From: Earliella scabrosa
Lineage: Eukaryota > Basidiomycota > Agaricomycetes > Polyporales > Polyporaceae
Direction: 5' to 3'
Assembly (NCBI GenBank): GCA_022605405.1
Contig: JABYQQ010000014.1
Location: 744,001 to 808,000, forward strand
Length of the DNA: 64,000 bases
The translations under genes were made by a program, and so were the position numbers. Below the pieces are notes generated by a model. It did no database searches. It was not told where the DNA came from and saw only the letters and a list, made by a program, of their open reading frames with translations. Below are positions 35,025-47,336 of this stretch, in pieces; the first letter of the stretch is position 1, and each line of letters starts with the position of its first letter.

Positions 35025-37533
35025 TCAGACACGGTCCGGGATCAGACGATTGCGCGCAACGTCTATCCCCTCTTGCTCCTTCGCGTACAGCGCTTCGACT
35101 TCAGACGCGTACATCCTGAGACACACCGCTCGCCGAGCCGTTCCCTTCGGAGTGTGCTCTAGCGGCTTTGCAGGCGAGGCGAGCAGTATCATCTGCGCAC
35201 AAGTGATGAGCGCAGGAACCATCATGGTATAATGGAACCGGTTCGTACGTTGCGCGCGATTCGAGCGAACTCCGGCAGCTCTCGATTGGCAGCCTCAATC
35301 GCTGGCCTGCGATAATGTCAACCAATGCTCTACAATTCGCGAGCAATCCATGAGAACCCACCAGATGGCATCGATGTACTCAGCCACCTTCTGACCATCT
35401 ACAAGGTCGACTTCGTGACCGGCAGCTGGCTCGACGAGAATGCCAATGTTGATGTGGTGCGTCCCGAACATGACCACGGACCCAACAAGCGGACTCTGGG
35501 CGATCGCAGCCTCTACGGAGATCAAAGTTGAGGGGCCGTGGCTGGAGAGCTCGGGATCGTAGACTTACCAGTCGGCACGGGGTTTACCTGGAAACCATGA
35601 CTCGTGAGTTGACTTCAGAGAATCGCTTCAAGGTGAACTCACTCTCTCCGCGATGGACAAGATGATCTGATCATCCTTGCGTCCGAATACCCTCCATCGC
35701 GACGGGTCGGTCGGGTGCTGCTCGAGAAGATCGCCCACAGCGAACGCGCGCTGACCTTCGAATTCGGTATTCGTGACGAACGGGCTGAACGCTTCGCCAG
35801 GCTGTCCAGAGCTCAACTGCAACTCAGGAACAGCGAGATAACAATTGACCCACAAGTGATATAGGCTCATATAGCCCTCTCGAGAGGTCCTGAGGCTGCA
35901 TAACGACGGTCATATTGCGGGATATCTTGAAGTATTGCCACGTATCGATGGCGGGCGGGTCGCGCGGGATAAACATCGTCGCGGGTCCCATCTCGGTGCT
36001 GCAGGTAACATGAGCATGACCTGTACGGTCTAGGACAACGGCTTGCCACGCACCAGCCCCACAAAGGGTGCAACGTCACCCCAGCGGTAACGAGCATATT
36101 TCCGATTTCCTTATTGAGGGGTGCTCCGCCGTAGGCCTAACAGAGACTCGTCAGGCACATTCTCTCACACTCACGTATTGCTCTACACTCACGATAGCGT
36201 CCACCGATTGGAGCACGGGAAGGTTCTTCGGGTCGCGCGCCCAGGTCTACAGATTGTCAGTCAGAGTTGCAAGCACTAGCTTATCCTGGCGCGTACCTCG
36301 ACAAACACAGGGACACAGAAGATGACGCGACACTTGTCCGAAATGCAACATTCCAAGAAGTTGGCGGGCGTAGGTGTAATGGGTGGAAGCACGGGCTTGT
36401 AGAGGGCGAATATTGCACCCGTAGAGAGCTACTCGATCTAAGTGAGCTGCGCAGAGGTATCGTATTGATCGGCGACGCTCACTGGCCACTGAGGGATATG
36501 TCAGTGGATCCTCCACATATGAAGTGAATGACGATACGCACAACCACCGTTGCAAGTCCCATGCCAACTAGATGTGCTCATGAGTCCTCTTCCGATAACG
36601 AGTAGACAAACGAGATCCACTTACATGGGATAGGATTGGTATGGGCTGCAATACGCTTATCTGCCAGGTCCACCTCACCGTAGCCTGCGATACACAGTGG
36701 TTAGCGCGCTGATGCATCACCATAGCTAGACACGAACACGGCGCGTTGCTTGCATTCACCAATCCGCGCCTCGTCATTGGGATGGGTTTGGGAAGACCGG
36801 TAGTGCCTGATGCTCGGCGCATCAGCCGACTGAATGAACCTCAACAGAGAAGGCAGCACGTACCTGAAGAATGGTAGAAGACAGTGACATCGTCGTCGCC
36901 AATGTCGACCATTCCCGGATGACTCGAAGCTTGACGATAATCCTCGGGCCGTAACATCTTCTGAACCGCGATCGCAACTCCCTTCTGCTCTAGGATAGCG
37001 ATCGCCGCCTGCGCAAGGGATTGCATTGCTGCGTCATCGCTAACGAGGAGCTGGGAAGCACCGGTGGTCTCCAGCAGATGCGCCGTAACAGTGGAGCTGC
37101 TGCGAGGCGAGAGAGGGAAGGCAGTGTACCCGAGACTCATGATGGCTACCAGCGTGTATATGTAGCTTAGCGAATCTACGAAGGCGTGAGCGAAGCGTGT
37201 GGCTATGTAACGGAAGGACAGACCTGCGAGTGCTAGGACTGCAATGACAGGACGCTTTGAGTTCCCCGTTCCCGTCGGAGTATGCTGGTCGTTGCAGCGA
37301 TCGAGGATTATTCCCGCGATTGTGCTAATAGCGCTCCATGCATCGCGATACAGAACGTCGGTTGTGTGCTGTGTGGCGGTATCCGAGTAGGTGAATACCG
37401 GATGGTCGGGGCTGTTGCGGGCGTGGTACTCGTACAGGCCTGGCACGGAGAGACCATGGTCGAGGGGAGCAGGATGAAATGTAGCAGAGTTCTTCCCCTG
37501 TGGGGTGGCAAGAGACGACACGTAGGAAACCAT
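35025..37533 (-). CDS. Adenylate-forming enzyme, NRPS-like A domain only (copy 2)
   Basis: Tandem paralogue of the gene at 31661-34163 with the same exon order. The first exon is 37224-37533, followed by an in-frame 48-nt intron. Motifs read SLSYIYTLVAIMSLGYTAFP, SSGTTGLPKPIPMT, GYGEVDLADKRIAAHTNPIP, LYKPVLPPITPTPANFLE, GAPLNKEIGNMLVTAGVTLH, STEMGPATMF, RVFGRKDDQI and TPKGTARRAVCLRMYASEVE. It ends at DRV with no carrier or reductase domain. The N-terminal part (FHPAPLD, LSVPGLYEYHARNSPDHPVF) is almost identical to copy 1. It should adenylate a carboxylic acid and may form the CoA or another ester. No substrate prediction is attempted. Confidence 0.82.
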
Positions 37534-38547
37534 GAGATGAAGGGATTCGGTTCGCCACAAGCCCCTTCTACCGCCGCGCAGAGGATCCTGGCACGAAAGT
37601 AACGAGGGGATATGCAGTCTGGGGTTATATGATGTACGCCCGAGGCTCGGTCTGGTCTTGGTATGGGACTGTTAAAGGGCACGGCAGCACCTTCACGGCA
37701 GTACCCTATGAGTCTTGATCATGTTCCATGTCTGATGATAACGGCTACTCACTCTGCGACGAAGATTATGTCACGATGGACGCGTAGAGTGGTGCTTCTC
37801 GCACGGAGTCGCACGTCCCGAGGTTTCGCGGGCCACGATCTGAGACTGTCTCGCACCCGATTGAGACATGCATGATATGACAATGGGGTCGATTTCCGGG
37901 GCCGAAACGGGCGTCTGGAGTTCGTACTCTTGCTCGTATGGTGTTTGTAGGGTATCTGTACGGTATACGATCTGTTAGTAAGCAAACGGATGACACCAGA
38001 ACAGAGTCCGCACGTAGGATCCAGACTCACAGTCTGCGTCAGCACATGCAAGACATGGGTGTTTTGTCAACCTCCGCACGCACTCTGGTGGTGGTAGGGA
38101 GGTAGTGTCAATGTTGTTACCCCATGTCGTACTGACTCCGAGCGGTCGTTCTTGGCATGCACACTCTGGCGGTCTGTTGTCTCCAAACAGCTGCACCCCC
38201 TACAAGCTGAGGAGACGTCCCCTTGATGAGACATGCCTTCATCCGGCCGTTGCCACGGCCCGCGTTGCGGCAGTTCTTGCTCTTTAGTAGGTCGCAGATT
38301 CTGATTTCTCCTCCTCTATGGCGGCAATGAGACGTCAGTTTAGCGACTCGGGAATGGCTTTGAAAGCTGATTCTTACTCGCCCTCGTTGTGTTGGCTGTG
38401 CGACGATGTTGAAGGAGAGCATGGGCGTAACGGATGAAGGCGAGCTGCGCAGTGCGGACCGCACGGACCGCAATCAGTCACATGATAGCGTGTGAAAGTG
38501 TCTATAGTTCCCACGCTCTGGCGGTAAGAACTACCCAGAGTACTTAC
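37534..38547. other. No gene; diverged duplicate segment inside
   Basis: Lies between the start of adenylation copy 2 and the last intact exon of the truncated ligase. Positions 38461-38519 are homologous to 30018-30075. A minus-strand frame at about 38117-38300 is open but contains no ligase motif. Confidence 0.4.
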
Positions 38548-40047
38548 AATAGATGACTGATTCGGTATTGCTGGATGCTTTTGAGGAACTGCTCGAAGTC
38601 GAAGGCTCGCGCAAGAACGACCGTCATCTGAATGTTGCGCGGATGGCTTGAGGGACAGTTCAGTGCGTAGAGACAGTGTGGTACTAACCCCGGCATATAC
38701 CATGAAGTTGGCCTATAGGAGACATGTTCAACGGACGGCGTTCATGCAAGTGCGATAGACGAACCTGTATCATGCCGTACATGTCTACAAGTGTCGGAAT
38801 TAACATCGAGGAACTGGATAGCATGCTATTGAAACTATGACGCACGGAACAAGGGCAATGCTGTGCAAGAGAGGTGAGCGATGCGCCTATTAAAGTCTGG
38901 ATAATGAGCATCTCACCTCCACCACAACAATCGCCTGGTCGGAATCGTATGTCCTCCCAACGTGTATACGCCTCATTGACGCGATTGAAGGTCGCGGTTT
39001 GGACAATGTTGTAGATGACGTTGTAATGTGATATGCGTACAGCCTGCACCAGTGATCAGCAGTTACAGACGAGCCACAGATCGTGAACAAAACTCGCCTT
39101 GGGATTTCCAGTGGTGCCAGAGGAGAAGTAGAGAAACGCGACCAAGGTCTTTGCCTCTCCTGGGCGAAGTCGGTACTCGGTGTACTCCGGGTATTTCTCG
39201 TGCTCCTCTACGAGACTAGAGATGGACGGAAGAGAGACCGTCGGGGCGAGATGCCCCTCTAACAGTATGAGACGCTCTTGAGCGATGCCGAGTCGACTTG
39301 CAGCACTTTGTGCCACGCCAAGGACACCAGGGTGCGTGACCAATAGCACCGGTCGAGCAATCTCGAGTTGATACACTCCCCCATCCCATGAGCACCGACG
39401 TACGAACAAGTTGGATGATAAATCGCTTACCTAGTTCCTCAACGGTCAACGCTGCGCTATGAGCACTACAGGAGGTCAACACGCATTGCCGCAGTGACAA
39501 CTGAAGGGACATACGCTACTGTTGCGCCCAGTCGATGCACGGCCCATGCTACCACGGGGTAATCTGAGGCCAAGCACCGGTCAGACATACTGAGCGCGCA
39601 ATTCGGCGTTGCGTGAGACATACCGAGCTCGTTCGGAGAGTAGATTGACACTGAAATATGCTTGAATGTGGCGAGTAGATTAGGTAAGTGCTCGAGGCCT
39701 ACCTATATTGCCGGGTCCTGTAAAACGTCGCAACTAAGCTAGCAGGCAAGGATCTTGCAGCAGTAAACGCACCAATACCCCATCTACCCTTGAGGGTTCT
39801 GGCCAAGGCATGGGTTCGGCTCCGAATCTGTTACATAGTGCTCAGCGAGGATACACCACGATAGTAGGAAACCAACCTCCGGTAGGTGTGTCCGCCTCCC
39901 GGTACCCTCATCAATAAAGCAGGGAACATTGTCAGGTCGCTTCGGCTTGGTTTGATGGACGTCTATGTTATCCAGAACAAATTGAGGTAGAGTTAGGTCG
40001 TCGCGAGGTAGAACAAGAGGCGGTCCACGAGACTCGATCAGAGACAT
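38548..40047 (-). pseudogene. 4-coumarate-CoA-ligase-like gene lacking its C-terminal half
   Basis: Exon 1 (39877-40047, 57 residues) begins MSLIESRGPPLVLPRDDLTL. Later exons give IRSRTHALARTLKGRWGIG, VSIYSPNELDYPVVAWAV, HRLGATVA and SAALTVEELVYQLEIARPVL. They continue with the adenylation loop FLYFSSGTTGNPK, AVRISHYNVIYNIVQTATFN, LPLFHMYGMIQANFMVYAG and DFEQFLKSIQQYRISHLL. All junctions up to 38548 keep phase. A good GTAAGT donor follows, but the expected remainder (GYGxTE, GELxxRG and the C-terminal catalytic lysine) is not found down to 37534. The family activates aryl or acyl acids as CoA thioesters. This copy should be inactive unless a far exon exists. Confidence 0.72.
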
Positions 40048-42372
40048 CGTTACTGAGGCAGTATTAATGCAGGGATGGGAGGAGATAAGCCGATGTCAGC
40101 TGTGGCGCATGCTAGTGTGTGACTTCTTATATATGTCTGCACGAACGAGGGTCAATCCGTGCCGCCAACGACCAGGCTTGCTGACAGAATGATGGCCTGA
40201 GGCTTATACTACTTGGCGGCCGCCTGACACGCTGATCATGATGATAATGTTTACGCTACACCAGATCATCTGGGCTGATCAGATGCGGCGGGGCCTGCGT
40301 TCCGAGAGTCAATAGCATACCTCCAACGCTTGGTTGCAGGGGAATACTGCATGTCGTAGAACGTGGTGAGTGTAGAGAGAGATGGGCCCATAACTTAGGG
40401 TTCGTAGGTCGAGCCTCGGGCAGACTCGGAGCGCTCGGCTAAAATTAGTTGGGCCTCCTTTGCGAGAGACCACAGACCACGCTCACTGCTCTACTCCATC
40501 TACAACACCAGCTCACGACGCCTCCTGGAGAACAATACGAGAATTGCAAGAACACGAACATATTGGTACTTCCGTTGAGTACTAGTAAGCATGTGCTGTT
40601 AGTTCGCTCTAGGAGAACAACATTGACTGACCTACCTTGATTGCTCCTGCCAGCACCCTTGTATGGTTGTCTCTGACCAGGCGTACTGCATGCAGTCGAT
40701 CCCATGTGGACGCCATGGGAACGTCGATCCTTAGATTTTGGATCGGATCTAAGCAGCACACGGGCCTCCCACGCACAATGGCCTCCTCATCCACTGATCC
40801 TGGGATCGATTGACGTCGCGGGGGATTAAATCGCGTACGTAGCGTGTGTTCAGCAGTCAAGACACTCAGAATCGCTCACACTCTCCTCTTTCAGATCTCA
40901 TACCATGGCTATCTAACCTCATGCAGACCGGCGAGTGCACTCCACTGAGAACATGATCCCTCTCGATCAGCCTGCCTAGGTCACCTAGTGAGAACCGAGG
41001 AGCGTTGCAGCAACATGTCGAGCGTTCATACCGAGATCAAGCTGTCGTATTCTCGCCCTTGGTGGGTGACTACTTGCTGCTAATATGTGATGAAGTCGAT
41101 GATCGTAGCAGAGCCGAACACCTTGGGCATGATAGCGCCTGAGTATGAAGCATCCGCTATCACTCACGTCGGCCTCTCGGTGAGTGTCCTCTCTCAATAT
41201 CGACGAAGAATTGCTAATGAAAAAATCTGCAATATTGCCTCGTTCCGACATGGACGCCCAATCCGACAGTCTCCCTCCGCGCGAAAGATCTCCTCAGCGC
41301 CGCGGCCGACGCCCGCATCACCCGCCGGCGAAGCTAGGACAGCATCATGTGGTCCTTTTACGAGTGGTGGACCCACAATGCCGGCGTATGCGTTTCGCCG
41401 TGGTGCTTCTGAAGACATCCGCTCTTTATCGGAGTAAGTGCATCTCCGCCGACATGTATGGATTCCGAAGCTCAGGGTCTTCCCACAGATGCATGATATT
41501 GCGCTCCTGCTCAGCGCGGTGGGAATGCACCGCCCTCGGATGCGACCCGCGAAGGGCAAGCGTCTCGATTGGTAGCCGCCTTCCGCCCTCATCCTAGGGT
41601 TGCTCGGGCGCACAGTGACTGAGGTAGCGATTCTTAGGATACAAACGGTAGTAAGGAGCTACCCTTTGTGTCCTAAGGGGTGCTTCCTTCCCTCACTCGC
41701 CTGGGATCAGGGTTATACCGAGCAGCGTGTGTCACCGCGTCCTGGCCCGTCGAATTTTGACATGAAGGTCTTCATCAGGCTTCTCGTTAATGACACGTGC
41801 TGAGAGGCGGAGGTACTGCGTGCCGCGTTCTCTGAATTGGCGACCGGATATCCTGCTACGTGGGTACAATTACGTGGGTTGTCAGTGAAGTACGCCCTTC
41901 TACCGACTGACTTTGCCCCCCTCTCGCAGTGAGTCCGACATCAGTCGCCCGTACTAGTCGATGCTGGTACGTTGTTCAGTGCTACACAGATTGTCATATG
42001 AAGGGCTCAGAATTGCCGGCCGCACTCAAGCATGTTGCCGCTGCAGACGCTGCTACGTAACCCAACACCCTCCCGATGCATGCTTCCATTCCGCCCTTCA
42101 TCCCAACAAAAACAACTCACCTTGTATTCGATCACGACTTCTGGTGAGCCCTCTCGTGGACGCGGGTGCATCTCCGAGCACACAGGTACGCTTCGGCGCT
42201 TGTAGCCGAGGTACTCCCACGTTTGTGGGCGCAGGACTGCGCCATCGCGGTGCACATGCGCCGGTCAGGTCATTTCATATACAATCAACCGGGGATCGGG
42301 CCATGGATTTCTTCCGTCCTCTGCTTCTCAGTTTCGCTCGTTCACCACTTTCCTACAACGCCGACAGCAACA
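40048..42372. other. About 2.3 kb without a callable gene
   Basis: A minus-strand frame of 75 residues at about 40630-40860 (MTAEHTLRTRFNPPRRQS...) ends at a GTAGGT donor and could be a first exon, but no continuation or family is recognised. Plus-strand frames at 41087-41437 and 41184-41597 overlap a minus-strand frame and show no domain. Confidence 0.35.
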
Positions 42373-44709
42373 ATGTCGTCTCTCACGTATACACCCGTCG
42401 AGGATATTCCTCAGGTGTGTGCGAGTACGCCGATCCAGAGTATAACTCGCTGACACTCGGAGTGACTAGATTCACGCGCGTGCTCGTAGAGCTTTTCTCT
42501 CTGGTAAAACGAAATCTATCGTGTTTCGGAAAGAACAGATCGCACAAGTTGGACACATGCTCAAAGACAACGAGAGTCGCATCGTCGAGGCCTTGAAGCA
42601 TGATCTCGGGAGACCAAGCCTCGAGACCGAGTTGTCTGTATTCCTTCTCACTCGGCTCGTCGAAGTGCTCGTGGCTGACCTTGCGTCGATGGTAGCCTCG
42701 ATCTCGCCGGTGTGTACATAGACGTTCGTGCAGCGTATGACAACGTCGAGAAGTGGGCCGCGACACAGAAGGCAGAGTTCAATCTCAGCTTCTGGGCTAT
42801 GTCGCCCAAGGTCAGGTCTGAACCGAAGGGCGCTGTCCTGATCATCGCGCCCTTCAACGGTCCAGTCATTATGCTCATGTCTCCCTTGGTGAGTAATATG
42901 ACATTACGTCGTGAACTATTAGCTCACGTGCATGAACTAGATCGGTGCGATTGCTGGAGGGAACGCTGTCGTCATGAAACCCTCTGAGCAGACACCCGCC
43001 ACGAGTGCGCTCTTCGCGGAGCTTATTCCCCAGTACCTAGATCAGGAGCTCTACCATGTCATCAACGGAGGAATACCCGAGACGACCAAAGTCAGTCAGG
43101 AATGCTTGCAGCTTGCTGTGCTGAGCTCATCATATCGTTGTTAGGTATTGGAGCTACAATGGGATCATAGTACGTATATATGGTGGTGCCATGGTACGTC
43201 TCTGACAGAATGCGCTGTTCAGTCTTGTATACCGGCAATGGGCGAGTAGCTCGCATTGTTGCAGCCGCAGCTGCGAAGCATCTCACCCCTCTCACGTTGG
43301 AGGTATGTGGTGACGTAGAACGATATATGGAACATACACTTAAACATCTTGTCCAGCTCGGAGGTACTATTCAATTCAGCAGCGATGTTGATGTGACGTG
43401 ACAATCTGACACGGCGCTCTCTAAGGAAAGAATCCGGTTGTGATCGACCCGAGATACGACGTGAAGCTTGCGGCACGAAGAATCCTGTGGGGACGGTTCC
43501 TGAATGCTGGCCAGGTAGATCATCTGGCTCGACGATCGTCGATGCCCCGCACTGACCATCCGGCCCGGATAGGTGTGCGTATGCCCCGAGTATGTGCTCG
43601 TACCCAGGGACTTCCAAGACACCCTCGTCGAGGCAATGAAGGAGATGTCAGTACTCGTACTCTAATCCCTCATCTACTCGGCTCGAGGCTTACTTCGATA
43701 TCACACCACAGCTACCATTCCTTCTATCCGGATGGCCCGAAGAAATCCGAGTCACTCGCTCGTATTGTTGGTGAAGGCCATGCCCGGCGCATCAAGAACC
43801 TCATTGATCAGACGAAGGGGACGATTGTCTTTGGCGGCGATGCAGATGTCTCGGAGAAGTACATTGCGCCGACGCTGGTGAAGGATGTCCAGGGAGACGA
43901 TTCGTTGATGAGCGAGTGTGTACCTCAGTCACTCATGTGTCCTTCAGTCACTCAAGGGTCCGCAGGGAGATCTTCGGTCCCGTTCTTTCCCTCGTTCCTG
44001 TAAAGGATGTCGACGAAGCAATTGAGTTCATTAATGCCAGGTACGTATGCTGAGACACGTACGTGATTAACTAGCTCATGAGTTCGGCAGAGACCATCCA
44101 CTGGCGGTGTATGCCTTCTCGTATGATAATGCGTTTCTGGATAAAGGTAAGAACTTTGCATATATGTCTGTAGCCGCACTCCTCACGCTCGTACAATCCA
44201 GTATTCTTGAACACTCAGAGCGGCGCGGCCGTGGCGAACGATACCATGGTGCATGTGGGAGGTAGAGCACATACCCTGGGTTCCCTCCGCTAGCTGTGAC
44301 TTACCATATCCGTAGTCCCAGGCATCCCCATGGGCGGTATTGGACCGAGTGGCTGTGAGTGTCTCTTTCATTCCTACACGCACTGCCGGCGTTCCTGAGC
44401 GCCGCTACAGATGGATACTATACTGGCAAGGATATGTTCGAGCAGTTCACGCACAAGCGTGCGTGTATCAACAACCCGAGCTGGTACGCCGCTATGACAG
44501 CCAGCCTTGATGTTGTTCGTGGAATGACACCTTTCATTCTAGGGTCGACAAGCTTGGCTTCGGCTGTAGATACCCGCCATACAAGGTGCGCCGTTTATCT
44601 CCTTTGGTCCGCGCCATTCAGAGCGACGCTCACCGTAACATTATGACAGTCGCTGAAGCCTATGCAGGCTCTCATGCCGTCGCTGCCCCCTCGCCCGAAG
44701 CGGTCCTAA
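42373..44709 (+). CDS. Aldehyde dehydrogenase, ALDH3/Hfd1-like, without membrane tail
   Basis: Seventeen exons join without a phase error to 477 residues. Exons include 42373-42414, 42470-42633, 42696-42888, 42941-43090, a 7-nt micro-exon at 43357-43363, 43426-43514, 43712-43915 and the last at 44650-44709. Motifs: [76 protein letters not shown], the active-site region [17 protein letters not shown] (Cys after GQV), [28 protein letters not shown] and RYPPYK. It should oxidise long-chain or aromatic aldehydes to acids with NAD(P)+. The paralogue at 60907-63407 continues after PSLPPRPK with a membrane helix. Here a stop follows PRPKRS directly, so the enzyme is probably soluble. Confidence 0.88.
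43357..43363 (+). other. 7-nt micro-exon (CTCGGAG)
   Basis: The bases CTCGGAG lie between GTATGT...GTCCAG (54 nt) and GTACTA...CTAAG (62 nt). Without them LTLE cannot be joined to GKNPVVID in frame; with them the conserved LELGGKNP motif is restored. The same heptamer occurs at 62412-62418 in the paralogue, again followed by an AAG acceptor. Confidence 0.85.
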
Positions 44710-45335
44710 CAGACAAATCAAAGCTTCCCCGTTATTATGCCCCATCGACGTCTATGTATACCTGTTGTGTCAGAGTATGGCATGCAAATTCATCTGTCAT
44801 GCACACGAGCATCGTTGGCCGCTATCGATATCGAGTCCTAGTTAGGGCGGCCTCGGATCTGCTCGACATGCTAGTAGTAAGTACGACGACTCGCATTGCT
44901 ATATAGTTGTACAAGGACTACCGTGAGTGACCCGCTGTTTTTGAGTGCGTTCTATGACTACTTCGGATTTACTGCAGTTTGAAACGAGGGCCTGAGAGAT
45001 TGTCAGAGCGAGGGAGCATCAAGTCTCAGGATAGTATGCAAGTGCCTCGGTACAATTTGTGCAAGGAAAAATCTCGAGGGAACTACCACACGAGAAGAGC
45101 ACGCTCGCTCAAGGTATCATGTTGGGGATAGTACAACCATCTTTTTATATGCCAGCTCGCCTGTAGCTACACTTTTGTGTCGTTGTCGAACTCGGAGCCA
45201 ATAACGATAGTCGAGGTCTGCGGGATCAAGGCAGTAAACATCGGCACTCGCCAGGGAGAGCTAGGGAGACGACCCACGGACCTGTCCTTTGCTGGTTGGA
45301 ACAGCAAATTCGAGGGTCGCGACCGATTCTGATCC
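44710..45335. other. Convergent intergenic region
   Basis: Between the 3' ends of the aldehyde dehydrogenase (+) and the first DUF6534 gene (-). No conserved frame was seen. Confidence 0.4.
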
Positions 45336-47336
45336 CTATGTGAGCGGGCAATGATGAATACAGTAGGTCATAACGCCATTTTTACCACAGCGCAGAGTTA
45401 GTAAGCTGCCTAGGACGATCAGAATCCCAACACGCACGAGAGGATACGGCTGGCTTGCACGGCGCGTACGGCGCTGATCGAAGCTGCGCGGGATAGACGC
45501 GAGAAGGTGCGAGCCCGGCACGAGCAGGTCGTCTTGTCGCGCACTGTTCTTGAGTGAATTACGAACGTTGAGTCTGCACAGCGCAAGAGCAGGCCCAGAC
45601 AGCGAGAGCGAGCGATGGAGGCACAATCAGCAACTACCACTCGACCTAGTGTGTGCACTTACGTCGCGAGCAGAGTATTGCAGTAGACTGGAAGGCGAGT
45701 TTTGTAGGGCATAATAATAGTCAACATTGTCTTTGGCGGACAGACAAGACTGGGCATACGTTTGCCTTGGATGAATGCAAATGGTAGGAAGAGGAACCGC
45801 CCTGGGAGAGCGACCGTCTACGTCGACCACTCGCAGCGTGAGATAGACCCCTCCAGAACATATCATGTACGCACCGTGATCATGTGGCACGCTTGGCATA
45901 TGCTATATGATGCATTCGTGTTGTTAGATCCTCGTGCCTGCGCAATTTTCTCTGACGGGAGAGCCACGTACGCGGTGAGCGCCCCGCGTTGAATTGCATA
46001 TAGCATGAGCCGGTCGACCATATTGTTCGTCCTAGAGTCAGTGTCGCTTCAGAAACCGTGCGAAGATGGGGAAGCTGTCGCGGGCGGCGCACCTGGTGAA
46101 GCCGGACTTGCCGGAACTGAGGTAATAGCAGAGACCCGCGGCAATGAGCACGTCGCATATTACGCTGAGACCGTTCGCGAAGCCGGCAAGGATTCGAATC
46201 TGGAGGGAACCGATTGAGAAAATACTTGTGTCGACGAAGCTATAAAGCTAATCAGCTTGAGCATTGATGTCATAAGACGCTACGATGTCAACATACAGGT
46301 GGATCGTCAGTGCTGCGGCGGGATAGCATCAACTCAGGAACGAAGCACAGGGACTGGCAACAATGGTGACGTACCCATGCCAGGACCTAAAAACGTTGTG
46401 TCAGTGAATCGACGTGGAGTATCAGGTATGTCACACTGTAGTACTGACCTAAAGCCCCAATCGATAGCGCATACTGCTCGGCCTCTTCAGTCTCTGGGTC
46501 AGAAGAACAGTTTGGGAACGTACAATAGACCAAGCGAGGCATTTGTTCTTGCTGACTGATATGCTGTCACAACACACGAACGGTTGCATTGATATAGTAC
46601 TCACAATACCAGATCCGCTGTCCGAAGAAGCTGCATCAATTTCAGTGACTTGACACTCTGAAGTGCAGTCTCCACGCACCACTGGGTCATAGTAGCAATA
46701 ACAACCTCCAAAATAGTCAGGCTCGAGAGCAAGATCGGAAGTTCGAGGCATACTCACGGTCACACCATTCTCAACCTGCCGACGGTAAGTATTGTATGGT
46801 AGTGGCATGGAAATGGCCACTCACCCCGAGCGTACTATGAATGTCAAGTGAGTGTCCAGGCCATACCAAACAGGTGCATCAAACTTACGGAAAGATTACC
46901 AGGAACTTGTCTACCGGAGCTAAGAAGTAGGTGACCAGATATTTGTAGATACTGTACGCGATAAGCGCTGAGGTGATCGAGTCGAGGACGCTGGCAGGGT
47001 ATCGAACGCCCAATCCCCGAATAGCGAGAGGATCAATCACTCACAATAAGGTGGCAACCTTTTCAAATACTCATCAGTCTAGAATATTGGTCGGTATGGA
47101 GGTATCGCACTTACCAAAAGCTTCAGCCCAAGAGTGTCGTTGGTATACCTCCGGAAATATATGTAGGTCTGTAGCACAGTTATTCCGTAGATTCTATAGC
47201 AAGCGTTAACACACATAGCACCAGCATCTGAGGGAATCACAACATACGCCGTTCCCACGATCCCCCCAATTACAACGCATGCGAGCGTCTCCTTGATGCC
47301 CGCCAGTAGTGCCTCAGGAATGTCCGGGGATTGCAT
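45336..47336 (-). CDS. DUF6534 integral membrane protein (copy 1)
   Basis: Many small exons; exact limits at the 3' side are uncertain. The start MQSPDIPEALL is followed by LACVVIGGIVG, an intron, then YGITVLQTYIYFRRY, which is the first helix pair of this family. Next come VATLFVLDSITSALIAYSIY, KYLVTYFLAPVDKFLVIF, VENGVTVVIATMTQW and SVSKNKCLAWSIV. The diagnostic segment follows: LSVICDVLIAAGLCYYLSSG, KSGFT, then RTNNMVDRLMLYAIQRGALT. The C-terminus has YCNTLLATLNVRNS and an Arg-rich tail. The family consists of seven-helix membrane proteins of unknown function, abundant in Agaricomycetes. A tandem copy lies at 48060-50107. The position among oxidoreductases suggests, but does not show, a role in the same pathway. 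Confidence 0.72.

Noticed and set aside
41087..41613. Overlapping frames of 116-139 codons on both strands
   Set aside because: No family resemblance, splice support or strand preference.
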